This document shows, one piece after another, positions 1-14,560 of a stretch of 64,000 nucleotides of DNA; positions within the stretch are counted from its first letter, which is position 1, and the number at the start of each line of letters is the position of its first letter. This stretch comes from Thermothelomyces thermophilus ATCC 42464 (Eukaryota > Ascomycota > Sordariomycetes > Sordariales > Chaetomiaceae), in NCBI RefSeq assembly GCF_000226095.1, contig NC_016476.1:1116001-1180000 (forward strand). Reading direction: 5' to 3'. The notes below the pieces were generated by a model, which had not been told where the DNA came from, made no database searches, and was given only the letters and a program-made list of their open reading frames with translations. Both the position numbers and the translations under genes were made by a program.

Positions 1-3000
1 ATCTTTTTCTTCTACTCTATTAGGTACTAGTAGTCCGGGTGCTACTTAGTACTATGCCTTGTTAATCCTTTCTTCTCGAAAGATTATATAACATTCTAGG
101 AACGAGTCGAGTAGATCGTCTTCCATAGGTATCTGCGTTTCGTAATATAGTGTTCCGTCTGTTTGTTCCTTGAACAATAGTGGTGTTGTTTCCGTTCGTC
201 CTTCTATATGGTCCGTTTGTCGGCTTAAGATATCCGCTTGTACGTTCTCTTTGCCCTTCTTGTAGCGGATCTCAAAGTTGAATTCCGTGAGGAATTCTGC
301 CTATCGTATTTGTCATCTGTTAAGCTCTTTCGTCATTATAAAGTATTATAAATTCTTATAATCTGTATACACTTATACTAGTTTAATCATGCCACTAAGG
401 TATAGTCGCTATTCCTTAAAAGCTTTAACAATCGTAAGTAGTTCCTTGTCATAGATCGGATAATTAAGACGTAGTCTATTAAGCTTCTTCGAAAAGAAGG
501 CTATAGGATGTAGCTTTCTTTGTCTGTCTCGTTGTCCTAATTGTCCTCTGATAGTATAGTTTGAAGCGTCCGTTTCTACCTCAAATGGCTTCTTAGGGTC
601 TGGTAGTACTAGTATTAGATCTTTAATAATGGCGTCGCGGATTTGCGTAAATGCTTATTTATGTTATTCTTCCTATTGGAATTTAGTATTCTTCTTGGTG
701 AGTTTGTACAAAGGTCGTATAATTGCTCTAAAGTTCCTAATAAATATCCGGTAGAAGTTTGCAAATCCGATAAAGCTTTATATTTCCATGACTGACGTCG
801 GTCGTAGCCAATTCTTGATAGCTTTAATCTTTAAAGGTTCTATCCGGATTTGTCCTAGGGATATTTCGTATTCTAAAAAGACTATCTTCCTAATATAGAA
901 CTCGCTCTTTTCCTTGTTAACTGATAGCTTATATATATGTAGCACGTCTAGTACTACTTTCACGTGCTTCTAGTGTTTATTTATCGTCTTAGAGAAGATA
1001 AGTATGTCGTCAAGATAATATATCGTAAATTTGTCGAGAAAGGGTTAGATAGCTTGATTAATCAGGGCTTAGAACGTTGCCGATGTGTTTATAAGTCCGA
1101 ATAGCATGACAAGGTACTCGTAGTGGCTATAGGGTATCCTAAAGGCCGTTTTCTACTTGTCGCCTTCTTTAATCTATATATAGTTATAGGCTGATAGCAA
1201 GTCAAGATACGTGAAATATTAGGCTCCTATTAACTGATCTTAGAGCTGTAAGATCAGTGGTAACAGGTATCGGTTTTTCACGGTCTATCTATTAAGTTAC
1301 TAATAGTCGACATATAACTATAGCTTTCCATCTTTCTTAGGCATAAATAGGATTAGGTAGCCTGCTAGTAATATCGACAGGCGGATATATCCTCTTCGAA
1401 GGTTCTCCTCTAAATATCGCTTAAGTTCTTTATTCTATATCTAGCTTATATAGTAGATCTTAAAGAACTTTAGTTATACTCCTTCCTTAAGCTTGATCTT
1501 ATAATCCTATAGGCCGTGTTCTAATAGTCCTTCTAGATATTTTAGTTCGAATGCTAGGTATCCCTCGTACTCCTTCGGTACTTCCCTAGTCTTGTCTCGT
1601 TTCTCGGTTTTCTAATAGTATACGAACTTGGTTCTGTCTATGGCGATGCTAGCGATTTCTCCTATCTTAACCTACTACTCTAATTGTAATGCTCTACATT
1701 CGTCAATAGAGAGAACAGCTATCGGCGGTTTAGCTCGTTCCTCCTGTTGTGATATCGATGTCGTTATGCCGCCTCTTCTAGAGTCTGTAGTAGTCTGCCT
1801 GCTACTGTCTGTCTCTTGTAGTGGATCTGTAGGATATGCCTTCCTTTGAGCATTGTCTGCTCGTGATCCTTGTATACTCCCTATCTCGCTAGTCAAATAT
1901 AACTCTATTTAGGGTCGTAGGTAGCTACTATTCTTCTAGCTAATGTCTAGGTTGTAATCTTTATATTATGGTAACCCTAATATTATGTCTTTGTCGTTGC
2001 CTATGTCTACGATGCTAAATATGACTGCTATAGTCTTCCTTATTATAGTGATATTGATTGGTTTAGTCTCCTTATATACCTATTATATCGGAAATAGCCC
2101 TTTGACTATACCATGCTTCCGCTTTATTTTCTAGGGTATCTATAGCTAATTTACAAGTGTCGGCGAAATCAGGTTTATCTCTGCTCCACTGTCTACTAGT
2201 ACGAGCATCTCGTATTGTTTCTACTATACTATGATCTATAATCGCTTGTCTTGCCGCCGTCGTCTAAAGATTGCGACGATTTCCTATATTTCTACTAGGA
2301 GGTCTCGATATAATGGTCTCTTACACCAGTTCCTCCTATACTACGCTACCATTTGCCGCTATACAGGCGTTAATAGTTTCCGGACCCCTTAAAGGGCCCT
2401 GACCCGTTTCCTAGATTAGTACTAACCTCTTTAGTTATTCGGCTAATAGCAGCTTTGTCAATTATACTCATTTCTATAAGCCATTAAATGCTTACGGCTT
2501 CCTACTATTAGGTCCGTTTTACTTTCCATTGTACGTGCTATAGCTTCGTCTAAAGCTCCTAAATTCGTAATTTCTTTTCGTCCGCGTAATAGAGGTAATC
2601 GTTGCTCTAGCACGAGTCCCATGTATCTTGTCTAGTTCCGCAGTACCTAGGCTAGGCTCGTCTTAGAACTATTATAAAGCCTTCTAGATCGCGGGCTTCG
2701 ATCTTCCAGAGCAATTCGGCCGCTCTATTTCCTATATCGTAGACCTATTCCATAGGGCGTAAGCTTCCGTCCTCATTTCCTTGTCAGGTCGGCTAGTAAT
2801 TATTTTCGAATTTGTTACGGAAGTGGTATTGGCATTTGTATGCTATATACTAAAACTAAGGCACTTGCGTATATGCCTTATATCGAGGGTATAGTTACGT
2901 GGCGTTGCCTAGGAGGTATTGGAATTCTTTCCTAAATCCTTCCCATTATATATAGACCGTAGATACTCTAGTGCTAATATAGGAGTGTTTTTTCTAGTAG

Positions 3001-5105
3001 CTTTCCTACGTACGTTCGTCCTTTCCGTGGTTCGCGCGTATAAACTAGTATTCTAGGTTCCGTACGTCGTTACTAAGTTGTTAGCCGTTAAGATACTTGG
3101 CGTAGCTATCGGGCCTATTATATATTATAGGCTATTCTCCTTTAATAGTTTCTATAATATGTCAGAGTTCCCTTATTTTGTCCCTTATTCTATTGCTTTA
3201 CTAGGTAAGTCAAATCAAGCGTCTATCCTATTCGCGTAGTTCTATATTAAGTCAAAAAACTTCATTATAGTACCATTTGATTCGTTCCTAGAAGAATAGA
3301 ACATTAGGTCTAGGTCTTTTGATTCCTTAGGTGTCGGTTGTCTACGATCTATCCTGCCTCTACGTGACCATGAAGCCCTACTACCTTAAGGCTAGGAGAA
3401 TCGAAACTGGCGGTACATATTCTCCTACCATGTCCCATTCGGCAAGACCTGTCTCTAGGTTTATAGTGACTAGTTCGGAGTACGGTGCTTATTTATCTTT
3501 ACTATTGTCGTCATGTCCGAGACTGTCCGTATCATTATCCCTATCTTTGTAGCTTATAGCCGCTACTTTAATAACGTCCTTGGTAGTTTTGTTAATAGCC
3601 GTAATTTCTTTTCTAAGGGTTAGTTTCCATTCTTTCTTCGGGCTTTAGCATTCTTACTTATAGTGCCCTTTCTTTCTATAGTTATAGTAGGTAGCATTAG
3701 ACTTGTCTTTAGTCGTCTTCTTCTAGTCCTGCTTCTATGCTATATCTATATCTATAGCTCTAGGGTATGTCCTATACGAGGTACTAACGTACGCTTGCTT
3801 TTTCTTATCGTTAGCCTTAACTATAGCTCTATTTATTTGACCTTGTTTCTGCTGCTCTTATATATAGAGTCGATCATCGATCCTAATAGCCTATATGATA
3901 TATTTGTCTAGAGTCTTAGGCTAATCGTACTTATATAGCTTGTCTTTGACCTTTTCCTTTAAGCTATTATAGAACAATTATATTAATGCCTTATTATTAA
4001 GCTAAGACTTAAGTATGTCCTGTCTAAACTATATAGCGTAAGAGGTTACTGACTTAGTCTATTAGAGATTAGCAAGTCTTTCTTACATATAAATCTTTTC
4101 GTCCTTATCGCTAAAAACCTTCCGAAGCTCTTCTTTAAAATAGTCGTAAGATTAGAAGACTGCCTATATAAACGCGTCTCGGTCGTCTTCGTCTTCCTCA
4201 GTGAGATAGTCATTCTATATAGGCTCGAACTATCTAAGTGCCTTGCCCTCTAGTCTCATAGCTACATAGAGGACTTTGGCTTTGTTATCTGGAAACTTGT
4301 CGTTATTAAGCCAGAAGTAGGATCAGAGGTTTGTTAGGAATCCTATAAGATCCTCCTTGGTTCCTCTATATTTGCCAGGTAGTTCGATCTTAATACGCTT
4401 TACTTTGGCGCCCTCGAGTGCCTCGATTTTGGTATAGGCCTCGTTAACTAACTTCTGCAAGTACTTTTCGCGGTTCTCGAGTTCCTTGATTTGAGCTTAA
4501 GTAGCCTTGTCTCTCTAGTCTAACTCCTAGATCTGCTGCTAGAGTTGACCGAGCTAAGCGAGCAGCTGTTCGGCCGTGACGTTAGTAGCCATGTCGATAT
4601 CGAGGTCGAAGTTACCTCCGTTCTAAACCATGATAGAACAAAGGGAGTGGTAACAACGTGTAACGAACCTAACTTAGACTTCTTCTAAAAGGGTCTAGAT
4701 AGAGGTAGGTAAAGCGGGACAAGTAGGCAGGTCGTCTAAGGGATTTGGTGAAGCTAAAGGGTTTATAATAACACTTAGAGTTGTCTCTTATAGTAATTAG
4801 TAATGCTTGGTATAAGTACTGTAATTATAATTGTTACCATTGGTAAACTCTTAGAGTCTACCTAACGAGTGACTAGCTAGCTATATATATATAATTGTCT
4901 ATCCCTCTTTAATAGTTATTACTAGTACTATTTTTCCTTTTACTCTATGATTCCGCGTTGTCGACGGTGACATGTTATTATCACTAGTGAAGACCTTAGT
5001 CTTGGTGGTGATAATCTTCTAATTGGTCTGTCAAGTGATTGGCTGTCGGAATGTCCCGCGTCCTGGCTGCAGCCTGCTAGGCCGTCTATGTGCTTATCTG
5101 TGACA
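1..5105 (-). mobile_element. Ty3/Gypsy chromovirus copy A (truncated by window edge)
   Basis: Fossil LTR retrotransposon read on the minus strand. Its 5' LTR is at 4659-5105 and gag begins just inside it near 4600. Going leftward come the zinc-knuckle region, protease and reverse transcriptase; the element leaves the window in the region after RNase H. The residual peptide at 778-963 has the look of the C-terminal part of a Gypsy RT palm/connection. It is collinear, in reverse, with copy B, and its base 1 corresponds to about 10384 of B. The element is broken in dozens of places in a TpA-rich RIP pattern. It inserted into older copy C immediately left of 5106. Age cannot be read from LTR divergence because RIP mutates both LTRs. 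Confidence 0.88.
4659..5105 (-). repeat. 5' LTR of chromovirus copy A (U3 type I)
   Basis: 447-bp LTR in reverse orientation. Its outer end reads TGTCACAGATAAG on the minus strand and its inner end closes with TTCGTTACA. It matches the 446-bp LTRs of copy B over the full length, differing mainly by transitions. It stands head to head with the B 5' LTR, with 175 bp of copy C between them. Confidence 0.9.
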
Positions 5106-5280
5106 GAATGCCGAAGCCTAAAGAAAGAATAGAAAATAGTCCCTAGAAAGGAAATTATAGTTATTAACGAAACCACTAAGGATGTCATCGAAGTAATAGC
5201 TATAAGCTACGAAAACAGGGATAGCAATATAGATAGTCTTAGATATAACAACGATAGTAAAGACAAACAAGTACTATACT

Positions 5281-5726
5281 TGTCACAGATAAATATATAG
5301 ATAGCCTAGCAGGCTACAGCTAGGACACGGGACATTCCGATAGCTAATCACTTATCAGACTAATTAGAAGATTATTACTACCAAGACTAAGGTCTTTACT
5401 AATAATAATAATATATTACCGTCGACAACACAGAATTACAGAGTAAAAGGAGAAATAGTACTAGTAATAACTATTAAAGAGGGATAGACAATTATATATA
5501 TATAGCTAGCTAGTCACTCGTTAGGTAGACTCTAAAAGTTTACTAGTAATAATAATCACAATTATAGTACTTATACCAAGTATTATTAATCACTATAAGA
5601 GATAACTCTAATATTATTATAAACCCTTTGACTTTACCAAATCCCTTAGATAACCTGCCTACTTGTCCCGCTTAATCTACCTTTATCTAAACCCTTTTAG
5701 AAGAAGTCTAAGTTAGGTTCGTCACA
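5281..5726 (+). repeat. 5' LTR of copy B (U3 type I)
   Basis: 446-bp direct repeat of 12423-12868. It begins TGTCACAGATAAAT and ends GGTTCGTCACA. The last 245 bp or so are shared with the LTRs of C and D, but the first 200 bp or so are shared only with copy A. Confidence 0.92.
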
Positions 5727-8700
5727 CGTTGTTACCACTCCCTTTATTCTGTCATGGTTCAAAATAGAGGTAACTTTAACCTCGATATCGACATGGCTAC
5801 TAACGTTATAGCCGAACAGCTGCTTGCCTAGCTTGATCAACTCTATTAGCAAATTTAGGAGTTGGACTAGAGAGACAAGGCTACTTAAGCTCGAATCAAG
5901 GAACTCGAGAACGGCGAAAAGTACTTGTAGAAATTGGTTAATAAGGCCTATACCAAAATCAAGGTACTTGAGAGCGCTAAAGCGAGCCATATTAAGATCG
6001 AACTACCTAGTAAATACGGAGGAACTAAGGAGGACCTTATAAGATTCCTAATAAACCTCTAATCCTACTTCTAGCTTAATGATAATAAGTTTCTAGATAA
6101 TAAAGCCAAAGTCCTCTATATAGCTATAAGACTAGAAGGCAAGGCACTTAGATAGTTCAAGCCTATATAGAATGACTATCTTACTAAGGAAGATAAAGAC
6201 GACCGAGATACGTTTATATAGGTAGTCTTTTAATCCTATAACTATTTTAAAGAAGAGCTTTAGAAGGTTTTTAGTAATAAAGATAAAAAGATTTATATAT
6301 AAGAAAGACTTGCTAATCTCTAATAGACTAAGTTAGTAGCCTCCTATGCTATATAGTTTAGATAGGATATACTTAAATCTTAGCTTAACGATAAAGTATT
6401 AATATAACTATTCTATAATAACTTAAAGGAAAAGGTTAAAGACAAGCTATATAAGTATAATTAGCCTAAAACTCTAGATAAATATATTATATAGGCTATT
6501 AGAATTAATAATCGACTCTATATATAGGAGTAGTAAAAACAAAGTCAAATAAATAGAACTATAGTTAAGGCTAATAATAAGAAAAAGCGAGTATATATTA
6601 GTACCTTATATAGGATATACCCTAGAGCTATAGATATAGATATAGCGTAAAAGCAGGACTAGAAGAAGACAACCAAAGACAAGTCTAATATTACCTACTA
6701 TAACTACGGAAAGAAAGGGCACTATAAGTAAGAATGTCGAAGCCTAAAGAAAGAGTAGAAGACGGTCCCTAGAAAGGAAATTACGGCTATCGACGAAACT
6801 ACTAAGGACGTCATCGAAGTAGCGGCTATAAGCTACAAAGATAGGGGCAGTGATATAGACAGTCTTAGATACGATGGCAATAGTAAAGACAAACAAGCAC
6901 TGTACTCTGAACTAGTCATTATAGACCTAGAAATAGGTCTTGCCAAATAGGATATGGTAGAAGAGTATATTATTGCTAATTTCGATTCTCCTAGCCTTGA
7001 GGTAGTAGGGTTTTATAGTTATATAGAGGTAGGATAGATCGTGGACAACTAATACCTAAGGAATCGAAAGACCTAGACCTAATATTTTATTCCTCTAGGA
7101 ACGAATCGAATGGTACCGTAATGAAGTTTTCTGACTTAATACGGAACTACGCGAATAGTATAGACGCTTAATTCGACTTGCCTAGTAAAGTAATAAGATA
7201 AGGGACGAAACGAAGGAACTTTAATATATTATAGAAACTATTAAAGGAAGATAGCCTATAATATATAATAGGCCTAATAGCTATATTGAGTACCTTAATG
7301 ACTAGCAACTTAGTAATAATATACGGAACCTAGAATACTAGTTTATATACGCAAACCGCGGAAAAGACGAGCATATATAGGGAAGCTATTAGAAGAAATA
7401 CTCTTACTATAGCATTAGAGTACCTATAATCTATATATAATAGGAAGGATTTAGGAAAGAATTCTAATACCTCCTAGGCGATACTACGTAACTATATCCT
7501 CGATACAAGGCATATACGCAAGTGCCCTAGTTCTAGTGTATGGTATATAGATGCCGATACCACTTCTACGACAAATTCGAAAACAATTACTGGCCGACCT
7601 GACAAGGAAATGAGGATAGAAGCTTACACCCTATAGAATAGGTCTACAATATAGGAAATAGAGTAGCCAAATTGCTCTAGAAGATCGAAGCCTGCGATCT
7701 AGAAGGTATTACAATAGTTCTAAGACAAGCCTAGCCTAGGTACTACGGAATAGGACGAGATATATAGGACTCGTGCTAGAGTAACGATTGCCTCTATTAT
7801 GTAGATAAAAAGAAATCGCGAATTCGGGAGCTTTAGATAAAGCTATAGTATATACGATAAGAAGTAGAACGGACTTAATAGTAGAAAGCCGTAAGCACTT
7901 AATGGCTTACGGAAATAAGCACGATCGACGAAGCTACTATTAGCCGAATGACCAAAGAGGTTAGTACTAACCTAGAAAACGGGTTAGGGCCCTTCGAGGG
8001 GCCTGGAAACCATTAACGCCCGTATAGTGGTAAGTGGTAGCGTAGTATAGGAGGAACTAGTATAAGAGACTACTATATCGAGACCTCCTAGCAGAAACAT
8101 AGAAAATCGCTATAATCTTTAGACGACAGCGGCAAGATAAGCAACTATAGATAATAGCATGATAGAAATAGCACGAAATGCTTATACTAGTAGATAGTAG
8201 ATTAGAGATAAACCTGATTTTGCTAACGCTTATAAATTAGCTACGGATACCCTAGAGAATAAAGCGGAAGTATAGTATAGTTAAAGGGCTATTTCTAATA
8301 TAATAGGTATATAGGGAGACTAAACCGATTAATATTACTATGGTAGAGAAGACTATAGTAATTATATTTAGCATTATAGACATAGGTAACAACAAAGATA
8401 TAATATTAAGGTTACTATAGTATAAAGACTATAACCTAGATATTAGCTAGAAGAATAGTAGCTACCTATAACCCCAAATGGAGTCATATTTAACTAGTAA
8501 GATAGGGAGTATACAAGGATTATAAATAGATAATGCTTAGGGGAAGGCATGTCCTACGGATCTACCGTAAGAGATAGACAATGGTAGGCAGACTACTATA
8601 GACTCTAGAAGAAGCGGTATAACAATACCGACGTTACGACAGGAAGAACAAGCTAAACCGCTAATAGCTATTCTCTCTATTAACGAATGCGGAGCACTAT

Positions 8701-11700
8701 AATTAAAGCAATAGGTTAAGATAGGAGAAATCGCTAGCATCGCTATAGATAGAACTAAGTTTGTATATTATTAGAAAACCGAGAGACAAGATAAGACTAA
8801 GGAAGTACCGAAGGAATATAAAGGATACCTAGCATTTGAACCGAAACATCTAGAAGGACTACTAGAATATAGCCTATAGGATTATAAGATTAAGCTTAAG
8901 GAAGGAGTATAACTAAAGTTCTTTAAGATCTATTATATAAGCTAGACTTAGAATAAAGAACTTAAGCGATATTTAGAGGAGAACCTTCGAAGAGGATATA
9001 TCTGCCCGTCGATATCACTAGCAGGCTACCTAGTCCTGTTTATGCCTAAGAAAGATAAAAAGCTATAGTTATATGTCGACTATTAGTAACTTAATTAATA
9101 GACCGTGAAAAACCGATACCCATTACTACTAATCTCATGGCTCCAAGATTAGTTAGCAGGAGCCTAATATTTTATACGTCTTAACTTGCTATCGGCCTAT
9201 AACTATATATAGATTAAAGAAGGCAACGAGTAGAAAATGGCCTTTAGGATACCCTATAGCTACCACGAGTACCTTGTTATGCTATTCGGACTTACGAACG
9301 CGCTGGCAACGTTCTAAGCCCTAATTAATCAAGCTATCTAACCCTTTCTTAATAAATTTATAGTATATTATCTCGATAATATACTTATCTTCTCTAAGAC
9401 AATAGACGAATATTAGAAGTACGTAAAAGTAGTGCTAGACACATTATACACGTACAAACTATTAGTTAACAAAGAAAAGAGCAAATTCTACGTTAGGAAA
9501 ATAGTATTTTTGGGATATAAAATATCTCTAGGACAAATTTAGATAGAACCTTTAAAGGTTAAAGCTATCAAGAATTAGCTATAACCGATATTAATTATGG
9601 AAGTACGAAGCTTTATCAGAGTTATAAACTTTTACTAAATGTTTATTAGGAACTTTAGAGCAATTATACGACCTTTATATAAACTTATAAAGAAGAACGC
9701 TAAATTCTAATAGAAAGAATAGCATAAGTAAGCATTTACGTAGATCTATAACGCCATTACCAAAGATCTAATACTAGTATTACCAAATTCTAAAAAGCCA
9801 TTCGAGGTAGAAATAGACGCTTTAGACTACACTATCGGAGGATAATTAGGATAACAAGACGAATAAGGAAAGCTATATCCTATAGCCTTCTTTTTAAAGA
9901 AGCTTGATAGACTACGTCTTAATTATCTAATCTATAACAAGGAACTACTTACGATTATTAAAGCTTTTAAGAAATAGCGATTATACGTTAGTAATATAAT
10001 TAAACTAGTATAAGTATATATAGACTATAAGAATTTATAATACTTTATAATGATAAAGGAGCTTAACAGACAATAAATACGATAGGCAAAATTCCTCGTA
10101 GAATTTAACTTTAAGATCTATTACAAGAAGGGCAAAGAGAATATATAAGCAGACATCTTAAGCCGACAAACGGATTATATGGAAGGACGAACGGAAACAA
10201 CACCACCGTTGTTTAAGGAACAAACAGACAGAACGCTATATCACGAAACATGGATACCCGTAGAAGATGATCTACTTGACTTGTTCCTAGAATATTACGT
10301 AATCTTTCGAGAAGAAAGGATTAATAAGATATAGTATCAAGTAGCACCTAGACTAGTGGTACCTAATAGAGTAGAAGAAAGAGATAGGAAACTCTAGTAC
10401 CGAGGCAAAGTATATATTTACGACGGGGATTAATAGCTATAAATGATTCGAGAACTCTATAAGTCGAAACTCGGAGGATATAAAGGAGTTACGAAGACTA
10501 TCGTACAAGTTAGGAAATACTATGACTTTCTATAGTTAACGGTATAAGTTAAGGAAGTTATATAAAACTATAATATTTATAATCGAAGTAAAACGGTACG
10601 ATATAAGCCGTATAGGCTACTTTAGCTACTGTTAATAGCTAACAAACTATAGAGTTTAGTCACGATAGACTTTATTATAAAGCTGCTAGAATCTAAGGAT
10701 ATAGCTATAAGAGTAATTTATAATAGTATTCTTACTATAGTAGATCGCCTAACTAAATAGGTATACTTCTTTCCTTATAAGGAGTCCTAGATAGCTAAAT
10801 AGCTAGTAGACGTAATCTATTAGCAAGTTATATTAGTATATACTTGGCTATAAGAATAGATCACTAATAGAGACACCAAGTTTATATCGAAGTTCTAATA
10901 AGCATTAATATAACGATTAGGCATTAATAGCAAGCTATTAACAATATACTACCTATAGACTAACGGACAAACGGAGCGACTAAACTAAGTTATTAAATAG
11001 TACCTCCGCTTTTACGTTAACTACTAGTAAGATGACTAGGTTATACTATTGCTAATAATATAACTCGCTTATAATATAATGCTAACAGAAATGACTAAAG
11101 TTATACCGTTCTTCGCGAACTATGGATATAAAGCAGACCTTGGGCAAGAACTAGAGGTTATAGTGCCAAGAGCAGCAGTCAAAGCGGAACAAATATACGT
11201 ACTATATAAAAAGCTTAAAAAGGAACTCGAGTTTGTCAAGACTAGAATAAAGAACTACTATGACAAATATAGGCTTAAGGGACCTTGCCTAGAGAGGAGA
11301 GACAAAGTCTACCTAATCGTATAAAACTTACAAACCAAACGACCAAGTACAAAGCTAGACTTTAAGAAGGTTAGACCCTTCGTTATCAAAGAACAAATTT
11401 CGACATCTAACTACCGACTATCGTTACTATTATCTATATAATTACAGATAGATGTTTTTTATATTTCACTTCTCGAACTAGTACTAAAGAACGCTAAGGT
11501 TGCTATATATATCGAAGCAAAGGACGAAAAGGAAGAATAAGATATCGAAGAAATTCTAGATTTATATACTATTAATAGGGAACTATAGTATCTAGTTAAA
11601 TAGCTTAATTTTAGACTAGAAGATAATTTATAAGAACCTGTTAAGAACCTAAACTGCCCTAAGAAATTGGAATAGTTCTACTAGTAGAACCTAGATTGAC

Positions 11701-12422
11701 TAAAGGAAAACCTAGGACAGAACCAAAGACGATACCCTAGTCAATAGCATTAACGGTATTATTAATCTCTGACGAGGGTATAACAGGCGCCTCTTACCAC
11801 TCTTGCCGCTTAACTACCTCTAACTCGTCTAAGGTCGACAGACTACGTGCTACCATATTGGTACCTTTCTCTACTAAAAACTCCTTCTGCTAACAAAGAT
11901 GCCGGAGCTATATAAGCTTTTTAGACAACTCGTGCTAGGCTTCTTCTAGATAGTATTAGGATTTATCTAGCTCAAGTTCGGCACGACGTTTAGCATCCTT
12001 AATATGACGCTACTCCTAGAGAATACGATCTATTAGAACGAACATTAGGAATTATACTTAAAAAAAAAAAAAAGGGAGACAAGCTTATAAGAAGAAAGCA
12101 GGATACTAGAGCTATTGTAAGAACGACCTTAATAAACATAGGCCTTATAACACCTTATACGCGCGATTATTTCATAGACAAGGCCTTATAACGCGTACTA
12201 AGAGCAAGGTATAACGATAAAACCGTTCTTAGCGATATTCTAAGTAAGGGAAGCATAATAACATATAGAAAGCAACTTCCGTTTCTCTATCGGCATTTTA
12301 TTAATATAGTAACTATAACGTAGAAATAGGAAAAATATAGTACTTATAAGCAAAGGGTGTTAGCACTATTTAAAACGGCCTAAGAGGGCTTTTAGGTCAA
12401 AAGCCTTAAAGGAGGGGCATCG

Positions 12423-12868
12423 TGTCATAGATAAGTATATAGACGGCCTGGCAGGCTATAGCCAGGACGTAGGACATTCCAATAGCTAATCACTTGATAG
12501 ACCAATTAGAAGATTATCACCGCCAAGACTAAGGTCTTCACTAGTAATAATAACATATTACCGTTGATAACGCGGAATTATAGAGTAAAAGGAGAAATGG
12601 TACTAGTAATAACTATTAAAGAGGGATAGATAATTGTATATATATAGCTAGCTAGTCACTCGTTAGGTAGACTCTGAGAGTTTACCAGTAGTAATAATCA
12701 CAATCATAGTACTTATACCAAGCATTGCTAATTACTGTGAGAGACAACTCTAGTATTGTTATGAACCCTTTGGCTTTACCGAATCCCTTAGACGACCTGC
12801 CTGCTTGTCCTGCTCAATCTACCTTCGTCCGAACCCTTTTAGAAGAAGTCTGAGTTAGGTTTATTACA
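12423..12868 (+). repeat. 3' LTR of copy B (U3 type I)
   Basis: 446-bp direct repeat of the 5' LTR, with the same length and the same ends. It is preceded by a purine-rich tract and followed by the ATACT target duplication. The differences between the two LTRs are mainly C/T and G/A transitions. Confidence 0.92.
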
Positions 12869-14560
12869 ATACTCTGAACTAGTTACTATAGACTTAGAGA
12901 TAGGTCTTGCTAAATAGGATATAGTAAGAGAGTATATACTACCAATTTCGATTTTCCTAGCCTTAAGATAATAGGGTTTTACAATTATATAGAGGTAGGA
13001 TAGATCGTAGATAACCGATACCTAAGGAATCGAAAGACCTAGACCTAATGTTCTATTCCTTTAGGAACGAATCGAATGGTACCGTAACGAAGTTTTCCGG
13101 CTTAACACGGAACTACGCAAATAGGATAGATACTTGATTCGACTTGCCTAGTAGAGCAATGAGATAAGGGATAAGATATAGGAACTCTAACGTATTGTAG
13201 AAACTATTAAAGGGGAATAGTCTATAATATATAATAGGCCCGATAGCTACGCTAAGTATTTTAACGACTAGTAACTTAGCTATAATATATAGAACCTAAA
13301 GTACTAGTTTATACGTATAAACTGTGGAAAAGACGAACGTACGTAGGAAAACTACTAGAAGAAACATTCCTACCTTAGTGTCGGGGTATCTATAGTCTAC
13401 GTATAGTAGGAAGGATTCGGGAAAGAGTTCTAATACCTCCTAGGCGACGCTATACGATTGTACCCTCGACACGAAGCATATATATAAGTGCCCTGGTTCT
13501 AGTATATATTATACGAATGCTAATATCACTTTCGCGATGAATTCGAAAATAATTACTAGCCGACCTAACAAGGAAATAAGGACAGAAGTCTCTGCTCTGT
13601 GGAATAGGTCTATAATGCCGGAAATAGAGCGGCCGAATTGCTCTAGAAGATCAAAGCCTATGATCTAGAAGGCATTATGGTAGTTCTAAAACGAGCCTGG
13701 CCTAGGTACTATAGAATAGGACGAGATATATAGGACTTGTACTAGAGTAATGATTACCTCTATTATATAGACAAAAAGAAATCGCGAATTCGAAAGCTTT
13801 AGATAAAGCTATAGCACGTACGATAGAAAGTAGAACGGACCTAATGGTAGGAAGCTATAAGTATTTAATGGCTTACGGAAATAAGTATAATCGACGAAGC
13901 TGCTATTAGCTAAATGACTAAAGAGGTTAGCACTAACCTAGGAAATAGGTTAGGGCCCTTTAAGGGGCCCGAAGACCATTAACGCCTGTATAGTAGCAAG
14001 TAGTAGCATAGTATAGGAGGAACTAGTATAAGAGACCACTATATTAAGACCTCCCAGCAGAAACATGGGAAATTGCCGTAATCTTTGGACGACGGTAGCA
14101 AGACAAGCGACTATGGATAATAGTATAATAGAAATAGCACGAAATGCTTATACTAGTAGATAATAAAGTAAAGATAAACCTAATTTTGCCAATACTTGTA
14201 AATTAGCTATAGATACCCTAGAGAATAAAGCAGAAGTATAGTATAGTCAAAGGGCTATTTCTGACGTAATAGGTATATAAGGAGACCAAACCGATTAACA
14301 TCACTATAGTAAGGAAGACTATAGTAATCGTATTTAGCATCGTAGATATAGGTAACGATAAAGATATAATATTAGGATTACTATAGTATAAAGATTACGA
14401 CCTAGATATTAGCTAGAAGAATAGTAGCTACCTATAACCCTAAATAGAGTTATATTTAACTAGCGAGATAGGGAGCATATAAGGATTATAAGTAGACGAT
14501 ACTTAAGGGAAGGTATATCCTATAGATCTACCGTAAGAGGCAGACAGTAGTAGGCAGACT

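Larger units (their letters stand above)
5281..12868 (+). mobile_element. Ty3/Gypsy chromovirus copy B (end to end, RIP-inactivated)
   Basis: Structurally complete fossil of 7588 bp. It has LTRs at 5281-5726 and 12423-12868 and an ATACT target duplication at 5276-5280 and 12869-12873. Order of parts: gag from about 5793, CCHC zinc knuckle near 6700-6735, retropepsin-like segment near 8170-8230, RT about 9040-9560, RNase H about 9780-10150, integrase about 10430-11450, and a chromodomain-like segment about 11540-11690. A 3' non-coding stretch ends in a purine-rich tract at 12408-12417. The chromodomain places it among chromoviruses. The frames carry dozens of breaks, mostly of the RIP type. 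It is inserted in copy C. Confidence 0.92.

Noticed and set aside
11079-11324. 81-codon open frame in copy B
   Set aside because: Residue of the chromovirus integrase region, not an independent gene.
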